DNA of 64,000 nt from Acidobacteriota bacterium (GTDB lineage: Bacteria; Acidobacteriota; Thermoanaerobaculia; Multivoradales; Multivoraceae), in contig JAJCXN010000030.1 of the NCBI GenBank assembly GCA_029263415.1, positions 1 to 64,000 of the forward strand, written 5' to 3'. A program made the translations under genes and the position numbers. The notes beneath the pieces were generated by a model that saw nothing but the letters and a program-made list of their open reading frames with translations, was not told the origin of the DNA and did no database searches. Of the stretch, positions 34,506 through 42,146 are shown one piece after another (the stretch's first letter is position 1; every line of letters starts with the position of its first letter).

Positions 34506-34526
34506 CCGGCACGGTCAGGAGCCCAC

Positions 34527-35498
34527 TTACGGTTCGACCACCACCTTGCCGATGATCTTGCGATCGATCATGTCGCGCAGCGCTTGCGATACTTCATCGA
34601 GCGCGTAGCGACGGGTGACGTGCGGGTTGAGTTTCCCTTCGGCTGCGAGCTGGTCAATCTTGCGAGCGCCTTCATGAAACAGCTCCGGCTCCTTGCCTTG
34701 CGCTGCACCCCAGAATACGCCGAGGATGTCGCAGCCCTTGAGCAAGGCCAGATTGAGCGGGATGCGGGGGATGCCCGCAGTGAAACCGATGACCAAGAAC
34801 CGACCGCGCCAGGCCAACGCGCGCAGCGCAGCCTCAGCCTTGTCGCCACCGACAGCGTCGTAGACCACGTTGACGCCCTTGCCTTCGGTCAGCTCCTTGG
34901 CGCGCACCTTGAGGTCTTCGGTGGTGTAGTTGATGGTTTCATCGGCACCGATCTTGGTGCAGAGCGCGAGCTTCTCGTCACTCGATGCTGCGGCGATCAC
35001 GCGGGCACCTAAAACCTTGCCCAGCTCGATGGCGGCGAGGCCCACACTGCCAGCTGCTCCAAGCACCAAGAGTGTTTCGCCGGGCTGAAGGTTGCCGCGG
35101 TGGACCAAGCCGTAGTAGCCGGTGCCGTGGGCGTAACCGAAGCCGGTTGCCTCGGCGTATCCAAGTCCTTCAGGGAGCGCTCGCAGACGAGAGGCGGGGA
35201 CCGCGACTTGTTCGGCGAAGCCACCGACTGAACTGCCACCGAGCACGTCGTCGCCGACTGCGAAGTCGGTCACACCTTCTCCCACAGCGCTGACGACGCC
35301 AGCCACTTCGTTGCCGGGAATGAACGGTGGCGCCGCTTTGAACTGGTAGCGGTTCTCGATGATGAGCGTGTCCGGGAAGGTGATGGGCGCGGCTTTGATG
35401 TCGATCAACACTTCACCAGGGCCTGCGATGGGTGCATCGACGTCTTCAACAACCAGGTTCTCGGGCGGGCCAAACTCTTTGCAGACAACAGCTTTCAT
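34527..35498 (-). CDS. Zinc-independent NADPH:quinone oxidoreductase (MDR superfamily)
   Basis: 323 residues starting M-K-A-V-V-C-K-E-F-G-P-P at ATG 35498; the open frame continues to 35582 but the extra residues are not part of the fold. GroES-like N-terminal domain (P-G-N-E-V-A-G-V-V), then a Rossmann fold with L-V-L-G-A-A-G-S-V-G-L-A-A near residue 145-157. The structural and catalytic zinc cysteines of alcohol dehydrogenases are absent, placing it in the QOR branch. It reduces quinones or enones with NADPH; the physiological substrate is unknown. Confidence 0.9.
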   Translation of the reverse strand: MKAVVCKEFGPPENLVVEDVDAPIAGPGEVLIDIKAAPITFPDTLIIENRYQFKAAPPFIPGNEVAGVVSAVGEGVTDFAVGDDVLGGSSVGGFAEQVAVPASRLRALPEGLGYAEATGFGYAHGTGYYGLVHRGNLQPGETLLVLGAAGSVGLAAIELGKVLGARVIAAASSDEKLALCTKIGADETINYTTEDLKVRAKELTEGKGVNVVYDAVGGDKAEAALRALAWRGRFLVIGFTAGIPRIPLNLALLKGCDILGVFWGAAQGKEPELFHEGARKIDQLAAEGKLNPHVTRRYALDEVSQALRDMIDRKIIGKVVVEP

Positions 35499-35607
35499 GG
35501 TGCGAGCTTCCTTCTGTGCGTTCCTTGGAGCCGTGGAGCATAGATGATCAATGCGCTCGGGGTCAGCTTCGCGGGCAGTCAAGCGCTTGGGCTAGGCTGC
35601 TCGACAT

Positions 35608-37170
35608 ATGAGCTTTCAAGCAGTTCTCGGTGTGCTGTTGGTTTTGTACCTGGCCTTGATGGTACTTCTCGGCTGGGTGGGTCGACAGCGCACCCATGGT
35701 GTGGGTGACTACTACGTCGGCGGCCGCTCACTCGGCGGTGTGGCGCTTGGCCTCAGCTTCTTTGCCACTTACGCAAGCACCAACAGCTACCTAGGTTTCT
35801 CTGGGAAGAGCTACGCCTATGGTGCGCCGTGGCTCTTGCTGGTCCCGTTTGCTGTCGGCTTGTCGTTGCTGGCGTGGACCCTGGTGGCACCTCGCTTGCG
35901 CGAGTTCACGGGGGTGCTCGACTCACTCACCATTCCCGATTTCTTAGGAACGCGCTTCGACTCTCCTGCTGCTCGTTTCGTGTCGGCTGTGCTGGTGTTG
36001 CTAGCGAGCCTCTTGTACCTGACCGCGGTCTACAAGGGCATCGGCAACCTTTTCGAAAGCCTGTTGGGGATCTCCTATCTGACGGCGGTGGGGTTAGTAC
36101 TAGCGATCGTTGTCACCTACACCAGCATCGGTGGGTTTCACTCGGTTGTACGCACCGACGTCGTTCAAGCGCTATTGATGATTGGTGCCGCCGTCCTGTT
36201 GTTCGTCGGCACCACGCGCGCCCTGGGTGGGGTAGGAGCGCTCTTTGAGTTGTCTCAGCACCCGGAGACAGAATCGCTGTTCCAGTGGAATGTGGTGGTG
36301 CCGACAAGCGTCTTGCTCGGTACGTTGTTTGCGACCACGGTGAAGTTCTTAGTTGAGCCGCGGCAGCTGTCTCGTTTCTTCGCGCTCAAGTCGGCAAGGG
36401 AAGCGCGGCGCGGAATCTGGGTGTCAACGCTGACCTTCTTCGTGGTGTTCTCGCTACTCACTCCACTGGGCATGATGGCGCGGCCACTGTTGCTTGGGCT
36501 CTCAGACACCGATCGCGTGATTCCTGAACTGCTTGCCGCTGGAGTTGGCTTCGGGCCGGTGAGTACCGCGTTCTTGATGCTCGCGATTCTCTCGGCTGCG
36601 ATGTCTTCGCTCGATAGTGTCTTGCTGGTGATGGCCTCGACGTTCGAGCGTGACGTCATGGTCAAGCTGCGAGTGCGCTCGTTCGAAAGCCAGTCGCTCG
36701 AAGCCCAGTCGCTCGAAGCCCAGTTACTCGAAGCCCAGTCGCTCGAAACTCAGTCGCGCGAAAGAGAGTCGCAGGAAACAGGGGCAGCGGCCGCGGCGGC
36801 TAGAACCGCGTCCACCTTGCGCTCGACTCGCTCGTGGGTGGTGGTGTTCGCTCTACTCGCTGCGATCGCCGCGATCAGGCCGCCGGGCGGCATCGTTGAA
36901 CTGACGTCGTTTTCTGGCGCCGTCTTTGGGGCCTGTTTTCTGCCGCCAGTGCTGCTCGGTCTGCACTGGCGTCGGGGCAGTGGCGCCTCGGTGCTGACCG
37001 CGATCGGCTCGGGTTTGTTGGTGCTCTTGATCTGGCGCTTTACTCCGTGGAGCAAGACTGTGCACGCAGTGTTTCCGGCGATCGTGTTGTCGACGAGCGG
37101 GTACTGGCTGGTGGCACACCAAACCGCAGCGGCTTTGCCTGAGCGCCTGGAGCAGTTCTTCGTCCGCTGA
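35608..37170 (+). CDS. Sodium:solute symporter (SSS family) with a repetitive cytoplasmic insert
   Basis: 520 residues, about 13 TM helices. SSS features: G-D-Y-Y-V-G-G-R-S-L-G near residue 33, A-T-Y-A-S-T-N-S-Y-L-G-F-S-G near 52-65 and the R-T-D-V-V-Q-A-L-L-M motif near 181-190. It imports a small organic solute with Na+; the substrate is not evident. A hydrophilic loop near residues 357-400 is built from 5-residue repeats of the S-L-E-A-Q type, encoded by 15-bp tandem repeats, then an Ala-rich stretch. Such a loop is not a normal part of the family and probably varies in length. Confidence 0.88.
   Translation: MSFQAVLGVLLVLYLALMVLLGWVGRQRTHGVGDYYVGGRSLGGVALGLSFFATYASTNSYLGFSGKSYAYGAPWLLLVPFAVGLSLLAWTLVAPRLREFTGVLDSLTIPDFLGTRFDSPAARFVSAVLVLLASLLYLTAVYKGIGNLFESLLGISYLTAVGLVLAIVVTYTSIGGFHSVVRTDVVQALLMIGAAVLLFVGTTRALGGVGALFELSQHPETESLFQWNVVVPTSVLLGTLFATTVKFLVEPRQLSRFFALKSAREARRGIWVSTLTFFVVFSLLTPLGMMARPLLLGLSDTDRVIPELLAAGVGFGPVSTAFLMLAILSAAMSSLDSVLLVMASTFERDVMVKLRVRSFESQSLEAQSLEAQLLEAQSLETQSRERESQETGAAAAAARTASTLRSTRSWVVVFALLAAIAAIRPPGGIVELTSFSGAVFGACFLPPVLLGLHWRRGSGASVLTAIGSGLLVLLIWRFTPWSKTVHAVFPAIVLSTSGYWLVAHQTAAALPERLEQFFVR
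36676..36780 (+). repeat. Seven degenerate 15-bp tandem repeats inside the SSS symporter gene
   Basis: Consensus CAGTCGCTCGAAGCC. The units at 36691 and 36706 are identical; the others carry a few substitutions. The 15-bp period keeps the reading frame and gives (Q-S-L-E-A)n. Copy-number change would alter loop length without breaking the protein. Confidence 0.85.
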
Positions 37171-37208
37171 CCTGAGGTCGCTCACAAGTTCAGTTGATGA
37201 TGCGCTCT

Positions 37209-37436
37209 TCAGTTGCCCTCGAGCTCAACAACACGCTCCTGTATTTCTCCTGCGATCACATCGATCTCGAACGAGGACTCGCTGCCATTCGACGCCTTGA
37301 GCGAAACCTTGTAGCGCTTGGGAAGAAGCAGGAACGTGGCTAGGATCTTGAGCGACCTCATCTCGGCGTCGTAGGTGCCTGAGGTGATGCGGATGGTGGC
37401 CGGGTTGTGGGTAGGGCCGGCGTAGGTCCGGAGCGA
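37209..37436 (-). other. 75-codon sense stretch in frame after the TlpA stop codon
   Basis: Directly after the TAG at 37437-37439, the same frame continues for 75 sense codons to a TGA at 37209-37211. The translation looks like a genuine beta-rich domain (Y-A-G-P-T-H-N-P-A-T-I-R-I-T-S-G-T-Y-D, then V-S-L-K-A-S-N-G-S-E-S-S-F-E-I-D-V-I-A-G). It has no start codon at its beginning; the only ATG is internal. Either the upstream TAG is a recent mutation or read-through signal, or this is a relic of a separate gene. No family recognised. Confidence 0.45.
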
Positions 37437-38483
37437 CTAGTTGCGCGCGCTCTTCTCTGCTTTGCGCGCCTCTCGGATCGCTCGGTTGACTTCGTTGCGG
37501 ACCTCGACGTCCTTGCTGGTGCTCCAGCCGCTCGAGCGGTAAACGATGATGCCCTCGTGGCTGATAATCAGGTAGCTCGGATAGGAGCCGACCTGGTAGT
37601 CGGCGATGATCTCTCGCTGCCGATCCCACACCTGCGGCCAGTCCATCCTGTTGTCTTTGATGAAGGCTCTTAGTTTTTGCTCGTCAGAATCGTTGGAGAT
37701 ACTGATCATCTCGAACGGCGCTTTGCTACGTCGTCGAGAGATGTCTCTTAGGCCGGGCACCGCGTCGTGGCATGGCCCGCACCAGGTTCCCCAAAAGTCG
37801 AGAAGGACGACTTTGCCGGCGAGGTCTTCGAGGGCCAGGAATTCGCCATCTAAGGTGGCGACGTCGAACTCAGGTGCAAGGGCGACGCGCGCACGAAGAG
37901 GATTCTCAATCAATGACCGAGCCCGCCTTGCGCGAGGCGCCTGCGGATCCACTTCCAGGTACTCCTTGAGCAAGGCGACAGCTCGTTCGTCTTGCTCGAG
38001 TTGCAGCAAGATCTCCGCGAGGCTTGCGCGTGCGGAATTGGCCTGGCCGCCCGAAATCTCGAGCACCTTCTCGAATGCTTGTGCCGCGGCCGGGAAGTCA
38101 GCGGTGTCTCCTTCGCCTTGGGCGAAAAGAGCAATGCCCAGATTGTTGTGAGCGAGAGCTCGTTGTGGGTCGTCAATGGCCAATGTGATTGCGGCTTTCG
38201 CCGCAGTGACACCGTTCTTGAACGCTCCTGCGCCATTGTAGGCCCGGCCGAGGGTCACTTGCAGCTCGAAGTCGTCGGGGTTGCTGCGAGCAGTCTTGCG
38301 CAATAGCTTCACAGCGTCGGTGAAACTCCCCTCGGCCATTAGGTCCTCCGCCTCGAGCAGGACGTCGGTAACGTCGTCCTGTGCGTGGGCCGGCACAGCA
38401 GCAACCGTTGACAGTCCTGCGACGAGAATGATCGAGCTCAGGCTACGGAACAGCGGCCATCGAGTTGTGCGTCGGTCGGTCAT
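37437..38483 (-). CDS. Exported TlpA-like thioredoxin with N-terminal TPR repeats
   Basis: 348 residues. Signal peptide with cleavage after A-H-A (about residue 34), TPR repeats about 38-185 and a TlpA/AhpC-type thioredoxin domain about 203-335 with the redox pair C235/C238 (T-W-C-G-P-C) and the cis-Pro in Y-P-S-Y near 302. Probably a periplasmic thiol-disulfide reductase or cytochrome-c maturation-like factor; the TPR may bind a partner. The ATG at 38483 is followed by R-R-T-T-R-W. An in-frame sense stretch follows its TAG. Not in an obvious operon. Confidence 0.88.
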   Translation of the reverse strand: MTDRRTTRWPLFRSLSSIILVAGLSTVAAVPAHAQDDVTDVLLEAEDLMAEGSFTDAVKLLRKTARSNPDDFELQVTLGRAYNGAGAFKNGVTAAKAAITLAIDDPQRALAHNNLGIALFAQGEGDTADFPAAAQAFEKVLEISGGQANSARASLAEILLQLEQDERAVALLKEYLEVDPQAPRARRARSLIENPLRARVALAPEFDVATLDGEFLALEDLAGKVVLLDFWGTWCGPCHDAVPGLRDISRRRSKAPFEMISISNDSDEQKLRAFIKDNRMDWPQVWDRQREIIADYQVGSYPSYLIISHEGIIVYRSSGWSTSKDVEVRNEVNRAIREARKAEKSARN

Positions 38484-38651
38484 CTTGGGTGAACCCCTTA
38501 GGGCTGTTGTCTCGTGCTGGGAGTCTGAACAGCTAGCAAATGAAAGTGACGGTAATTTTTGATTCTGTCAAATGCAACGGGTCCAGGGCGCTCTGCAAAG
38601 TGCCCGAAGTGCCCTAGAGCCGGTCAGGTCGTCTGAGCGTCGCCCGAGCCG

Positions 38652-39887
38652 TCAGACCTTGAGAATCCAATTGCGACGGTACATCCACGCCAGCACCAGG
38701 TACCAGAGACCGATCCAGGTCAGCGCAAACATCAAGGAAGCGTTCACTGGCGACGCGAGGGGCTCGAAAATGTGGGCGTAGATCCAGGAGTGCAGTGAAG
38801 TGCGTTCAACTGCGGCTGCCGCCTCGGTGGTGAAGCGGAATGGAACTTTGATCAGAATCAGACTCTTTGCCACCAGACCCGAGAGCACGAACACGGTGAG
38901 CGCGTTGACGCCGTAGACTACGAACGGCCGCGAGAAGCGACGGGCCGTCGCCTGCGGTCTTGCGTCGAGAAACCAATAGCAGAGGCCAAGCGCGATGCAC
39001 GCCAGCCCTGCGGTGAACACTGCATAGGAACTGGTCCAAATCGATTTGTTGATCGAGAATACGTAGTTCCACACGAAGCCGACCCCAACCAAGCCGCAGC
39101 CTCTCAATAGCAAGCCTAGGGTCACCAGGGTTCGATCACTCTCCTTGCGAATGAGTTGGCCGGCGAAGACACCGAAGAGCGTGGTGGCAATCGCGGGGAT
39201 GGTCGAGAACAAGCCTTCGGGATCCCAGCGTCGACCAGCGCCCGCCCACAGGTGGTTCTCGCCCAAGAGTGCCCGGTCAATGAAGGCGCCGAGGTTGCCG
39301 ACTGGATCGGTCAATTCACCTGGGCCGAAGCCTGGTACCGGAACGGCAGTCATTGCCAGCCAGTAGCCGACCAAGAGGGCACCCGCGAGCAGTCGCTGAC
39401 TTTGGGTTCGCAGGAACAAGAAGGCACAAGCACAAGCTAGGTAGCACAGCGCAATGCGCTGCAGCACTCCCATGATGCGTAGCCAATCCCAAGCCGCAGG
39501 TCGAATGCCAACCCCGGGCTCGCCGGAGATCAGTGGGAAATGGAATAGCGGGAAGATCGCCAATAGCAGGCCCAGGCCAAACAGAATCACGGAACGCTTG
39601 GTGGCCTTCTTGGTGAGTTGGCCGCGACTGGCTCCACGGTCGAGTTCTTTGCCAAGAGCCAGCGGAATCGCTACCCCGACAATGAACAAGAAAAAGGGGA
39701 AGACCAGGTCTGTTGGGGTCCAGCCTTGCCATTTGGCGTGGAGCAAGGGCCCATAGACGTGGCTCCACGAACCCGGATTGTTCACCAAGATCATGGCGAC
39801 GATGGTCGCGCCGCGGAAGGTGTCGAGAGATAGCAGGCGGTCGGTGCCGATGCTTGGCGGGAGATTCACGGATGGCGTGGCGGTCAT
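38652..39887 (-). CDS. DUF5009 / heparan-alpha-glucosaminide acetyltransferase-like membrane protein
   Basis: 411 residues, about ten TM helices. N-terminal signature R-L-L-S-L-D-T-F-R-G-A-T-I near residue 17-29, N-N-P-G-S-W-S-H-V-Y near 36-46 and the W-T-P-T-D-L-V-F-P-F-F-L-F motif near 56-68. The family is related to lysosomal HGSNAT, which moves acetyl groups across a membrane to an amino sugar; in bacteria the role is unproven, possibly acylation of a cell-wall or exported sugar. ATGA overlap with the upstream TrmL gene couples the two. Confidence 0.88.
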   Translation of the reverse strand: MTATPSVNLPPSIGTDRLLSLDTFRGATIVAMILVNNPGSWSHVYGPLLHAKWQGWTPTDLVFPFFLFIVGVAIPLALGKELDRGASRGQLTKKATKRSVILFGLGLLLAIFPLFHFPLISGEPGVGIRPAAWDWLRIMGVLQRIALCYLACACAFLFLRTQSQRLLAGALLVGYWLAMTAVPVPGFGPGELTDPVGNLGAFIDRALLGENHLWAGAGRRWDPEGLFSTIPAIATTLFGVFAGQLIRKESDRTLVTLGLLLRGCGLVGVGFVWNYVFSINKSIWTSSYAVFTAGLACIALGLCYWFLDARPQATARRFSRPFVVYGVNALTVFVLSGLVAKSLILIKVPFRFTTEAAAAVERTSLHSWIYAHIFEPLASPVNASLMFALTWIGLWYLVLAWMYRRNWILKV

Positions 39888-40390
39888 CGATGCCCCCCTC
39901 GTGGAGAGTTACTGTTGGACCGTTGACGGCGGGTCTCGAAGATCGCGACCGCGGCCGCGTTTGAAACGTTGATTGAGCGAATGTGTGGCGACAGCATCGG
40001 GATCTTGACCAAGCGCTCGCGATGGCGTTCTCTGATGGCGTCAGGGAGGCCGCGGGTCTCGCAGCCGAAGATCAGCACCGTGTCCCCGGTGAGGTCGACG
40101 TCCCACAGCGTTTGCTCCGCTTCAGCGCTGAAGAACCATGGAGCGCCGAGGTCCTCGATCTGAGGCTCGATTGCTTCCCAGGAAGGCCAAACTTCGAGGT
40201 TGACGTGCTTCCAATAGTCAAGCCCCGCGCGCTTGACCGCGCGATCGTCGATGTCGAAGCCTAACGGCTCAACCAGATGGAGCTTGGCGTTGATTGACAG
40301 GCAGGTGCGACCGAGGTTGCCGGTGTTGCCGGGGATCTCGGGCTCGACCATGACCACATGGAGCGAGGGTTCGGTGTCTTCTGAGGTCAC
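39884..40390 (-). CDS. trmL: tRNA (cytidine/uridine-34-2'-O)-methyltransferase, TrmL-type SPOUT enzyme
   Basis: About 168 residues. SPOUT motifs: E-P-E-I-P-G-N-T-G-N-L-G-R-T-C near the N-terminus, L-I-F-G-C-E-T-R-G-L-P near the middle and the C-terminal knot I-P-M-L-S-P-H-I-R-S-I-N-V-S-N-A-A-A-V. TrmL methylates the wobble ribose of tRNA-Leu isoacceptors using SAM. The start is not certain: GTG 40390 avoids overlap with the upstream gene, while GTG 40357 gives the shortest family-like start; neither has a clear Shine-Dalgarno. The upstream open frame to 40498 is rejected because it overlaps the neighbour. Confidence 0.9.
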   Translation of the reverse strand: MTSEDTEPSLHVVMVEPEIPGNTGNLGRTCLSINAKLHLVEPLGFDIDDRAVKRAGLDYWKHVNLEVWPSWEAIEPQIEDLGAPWFFSAEAEQTLWDVDLTGDTVLIFGCETRGLPDAIRERHRERLVKIPMLSPHIRSINVSNAAAVAIFETRRQRSNSNSPRGGHR

Positions 40391-40431
40391 GAGAGGGGAT
40401 TCATGGATGGTCGGGGACCGGGCCCTATCTC

Positions 40432-41088
40432 TTAGGGTTGATCCTTCCTCTTTGGAGAGTGCTTGCTTCGGTGTAGCGCCACACGAGGGGCGAACCACTT
40501 CTTCAGACTCTCGAACTGCTTGCTCTTGAGCTTGTAGCTGCGTTCCTGGAGGCGGCCCGTGAGGGTGAATTCTAAGGTCTCGCTCTCAACCAGCAGAATC
40601 GCGTCTTCCAGGTCGATGTTGAACGTGCGTTCCTCGGTCTGTTTCGTGCTGAATTGAGAGTCGGCGCCGCCTGGAGCGAAAGCAAGCCCACCGTTCCAGC
40701 GCGCGTTCGAATCCTTCGGCAGTTGCGTGGAGAACTCTCCTTGTTCGGTGACGAATCGAGCCTTGTAGATGCCGAGGCCTCTGTCGCCGCTGATGGTGAC
40801 CTGAATCAAGAAAGGGTTGAAGCGTGAGTCGGTGATCTCTACACCTTTGAGCTTGACGCGGTGTCCCCGGTCAGCGCCGGCGTTGACTGACTGACGCATG
40901 CGCACGATGGCGTTTGCTGGCGGTGGCGCTCGCCAACCTTCCATGGGCTCGTCTTGGCCGTGCGCGGGGCCGATTACGGCCGCCAGGTTGAGAACCAGCG
41001 CGAACAGTCCGCTGACAGAAACGGTACGCCCGCTAGCGGTGGAGCTGCGGCCAAGAGGCTTCGCTGATGGAGGTGTAGCTTGGCTCAT
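40432..41088 (-). CDS. Hypothetical exported protein
   Basis: 218 residues, not recognised. A long n-region then a hydrophobic segment (V-S-G-L-F-A-L-V-L-N-L-A-A-V-I-G) and A-H-G-Q-D-E form a signal peptide with cleavage near residue 45. The mature part has beta-rich segments (F-L-I-Q-V-T-I-S-G-D-R-G, L-E-F-T-L-T-G-R) and a strongly basic C-terminus (K-H-S-P-K-R-K-D). It lies 41 bp upstream of trmL in the same direction. Confidence 0.68.
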   Translation of the reverse strand: MSQATPPSAKPLGRSSTASGRTVSVSGLFALVLNLAAVIGPAHGQDEPMEGWRAPPPANAIVRMRQSVNAGADRGHRVKLKGVEITDSRFNPFLIQVTISGDRGLGIYKARFVTEQGEFSTQLPKDSNARWNGGLAFAPGGADSQFSTKQTEERTFNIDLEDAILLVESETLEFTLTGRLQERSYKLKSKQFESLKKWFAPRVALHRSKHSPKRKDQP

Positions 41089-41204
41089 TGGAGGTCCAAG
41101 ATAGCGCAGAAGCGCCGCGGCTGCTGGCTACAATTCAGGTTACTGTTGGAGCGACTCTTGTGTGAACTCGCAGCACTGAACCCTGCATTCCGGATCGTCT
41201 CTAA

Positions 41205-41798
41205 ATGACTGAACATCAACTGTGCCGTTTCCCCGTCGTGCGAGCAAGCAGCGTCGCTGCCGAGGGTCGATTCGCTCGATCCATGCGCCGCGCCGAAGAT
41301 CGCTTACGCACGCAGTACGGCACCAGTCTTGATGGCTTGCCGATCGAGGTCAAGGAGCGATTTCTTCGTCGCTACCGGTGGCAGGAGTGGCCAGACAATC
41401 ATGTCTGTGGGTCGGTGGCCCTGGTTGCCTTGAACGAATCGGCCCTGCGTGCAGACGTCTATCTTGCCCGCCGCAGGTTCCCCCGCGGGCATGTGGAGCA
41501 CTCCTGGCATCTGCCGCGACTAGGCGATGAGATCCTGCTGTATGCCAGTGGGTCTGAGTTGCTGGTGATGCCCGGGAACAACATCTCTTATCAAGAAGTG
41601 GCAGCGATTCTCCTTGAGGGCGCCCAGCATTTGATTCGCAGCGAAGGGTGTGGAGCTCAGCAATCGCTAGTGTTGGTCGAGCCCGCTCTCGAAGCGATCA
41701 ACCTAGCCTGGATTCACCAGCAAGCAATGTCGAAGAAGCGTCGGTCCGGCCGTGGCTCGGGTGATCCGAAAGGGTCGGCCCAACAGAGTTTCCTCTAA
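41205..41798 (+). CDS. Hypothetical protein
   Basis: 197 residues, not recognised. Arg-rich helical N-terminal third (S-M-R-R-A-E-D-R-L-R-T-Q-Y-G), a central segment with Y-R-W-Q-E-W-P-D-N-H-V-C-G and S-W-H-L-P-R-L-G-D-E-I-L-L-Y-A-S-G, and a basic tail. No signal or TM segment. The 3' end overlaps the next gene by up to 47 bp if that gene starts at 41752. Confidence 0.6.
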   Translation: MTEHQLCRFPVVRASSVAAEGRFARSMRRAEDRLRTQYGTSLDGLPIEVKERFLRRYRWQEWPDNHVCGSVALVALNESALRADVYLARRRFPRGHVEHSWHLPRLGDEILLYASGSELLVMPGNNISYQEVAAILLEGAQHLIRSEGCGAQQSLVLVEPALEAINLAWIHQQAMSKKRRSGRGSGDPKGSAQQSFL

Positions 41799-42063
41799 GG
41801 TGGCAGCTGAGCCACCGTCGGGCTGGTGCGTCTACATGCTTCGATGCTCAGACGGTTCGCTGTATACAGGGGTGAGTAATCGGCTTGAGTACCGCATTTC
41901 GCAGCATGGCGCCGGCAAAGGGGCCAAGTACACACGCTCTCGGCTGCCTGTAGAGCTGGTGTGGACCCGCTCGCAACCAGATCGCGGAGCCGCCTTGAGC
42001 TTTGAGGCGGAACTCAAGAAATGGAACAGAAGTCGGAAGCTAGAGTTGATTCAAGAGTGTTAG
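41752..42063 (+). CDS. GIY-YIG domain protein (YhbQ-like endonuclease family)
   Basis: 103 residues at most. The GIY-YIG core is V-Y-M-L-R-C-S-D-G-S-L-Y-T-G-V-S-N, then the catalytic-type Arg in R-I-S-Q-H, Y-T-R-S-R-L-P-V-E-L-V-W-T and E-A-E-L-K-K-W-N-R. Stand-alone proteins of this type (UPF0213) are small nuclease-fold proteins without a settled role. Start GTG 41752 overlaps the upstream gene; GTG 41800, right after the upstream stop, would give 87 residues and starts closer to the domain. Confidence 0.88.
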   Translation: MARVIRKGRPNRVSSKVAAEPPSGWCVYMLRCSDGSLYTGVSNRLEYRISQHGAGKGAKYTRSRLPVELVWTRSQPDRGAALSFEAELKKWNRSRKLELIQEC

Positions 42064-42146
42064 GGGCCTTTGGACCCTACTCAACGACAATGGACCGAAA
42101 AGCGTCCTGCGACCCCTTAGATGGTCGAACGAAGGAACTGAATCGA

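Noticed and set aside
37225-37629. Minus-strand frame of 134 codons under the TlpA end
   Set aside because: It is another frame of the TlpA gene and its in-frame extension, with a His/Arg-rich shadow translation.
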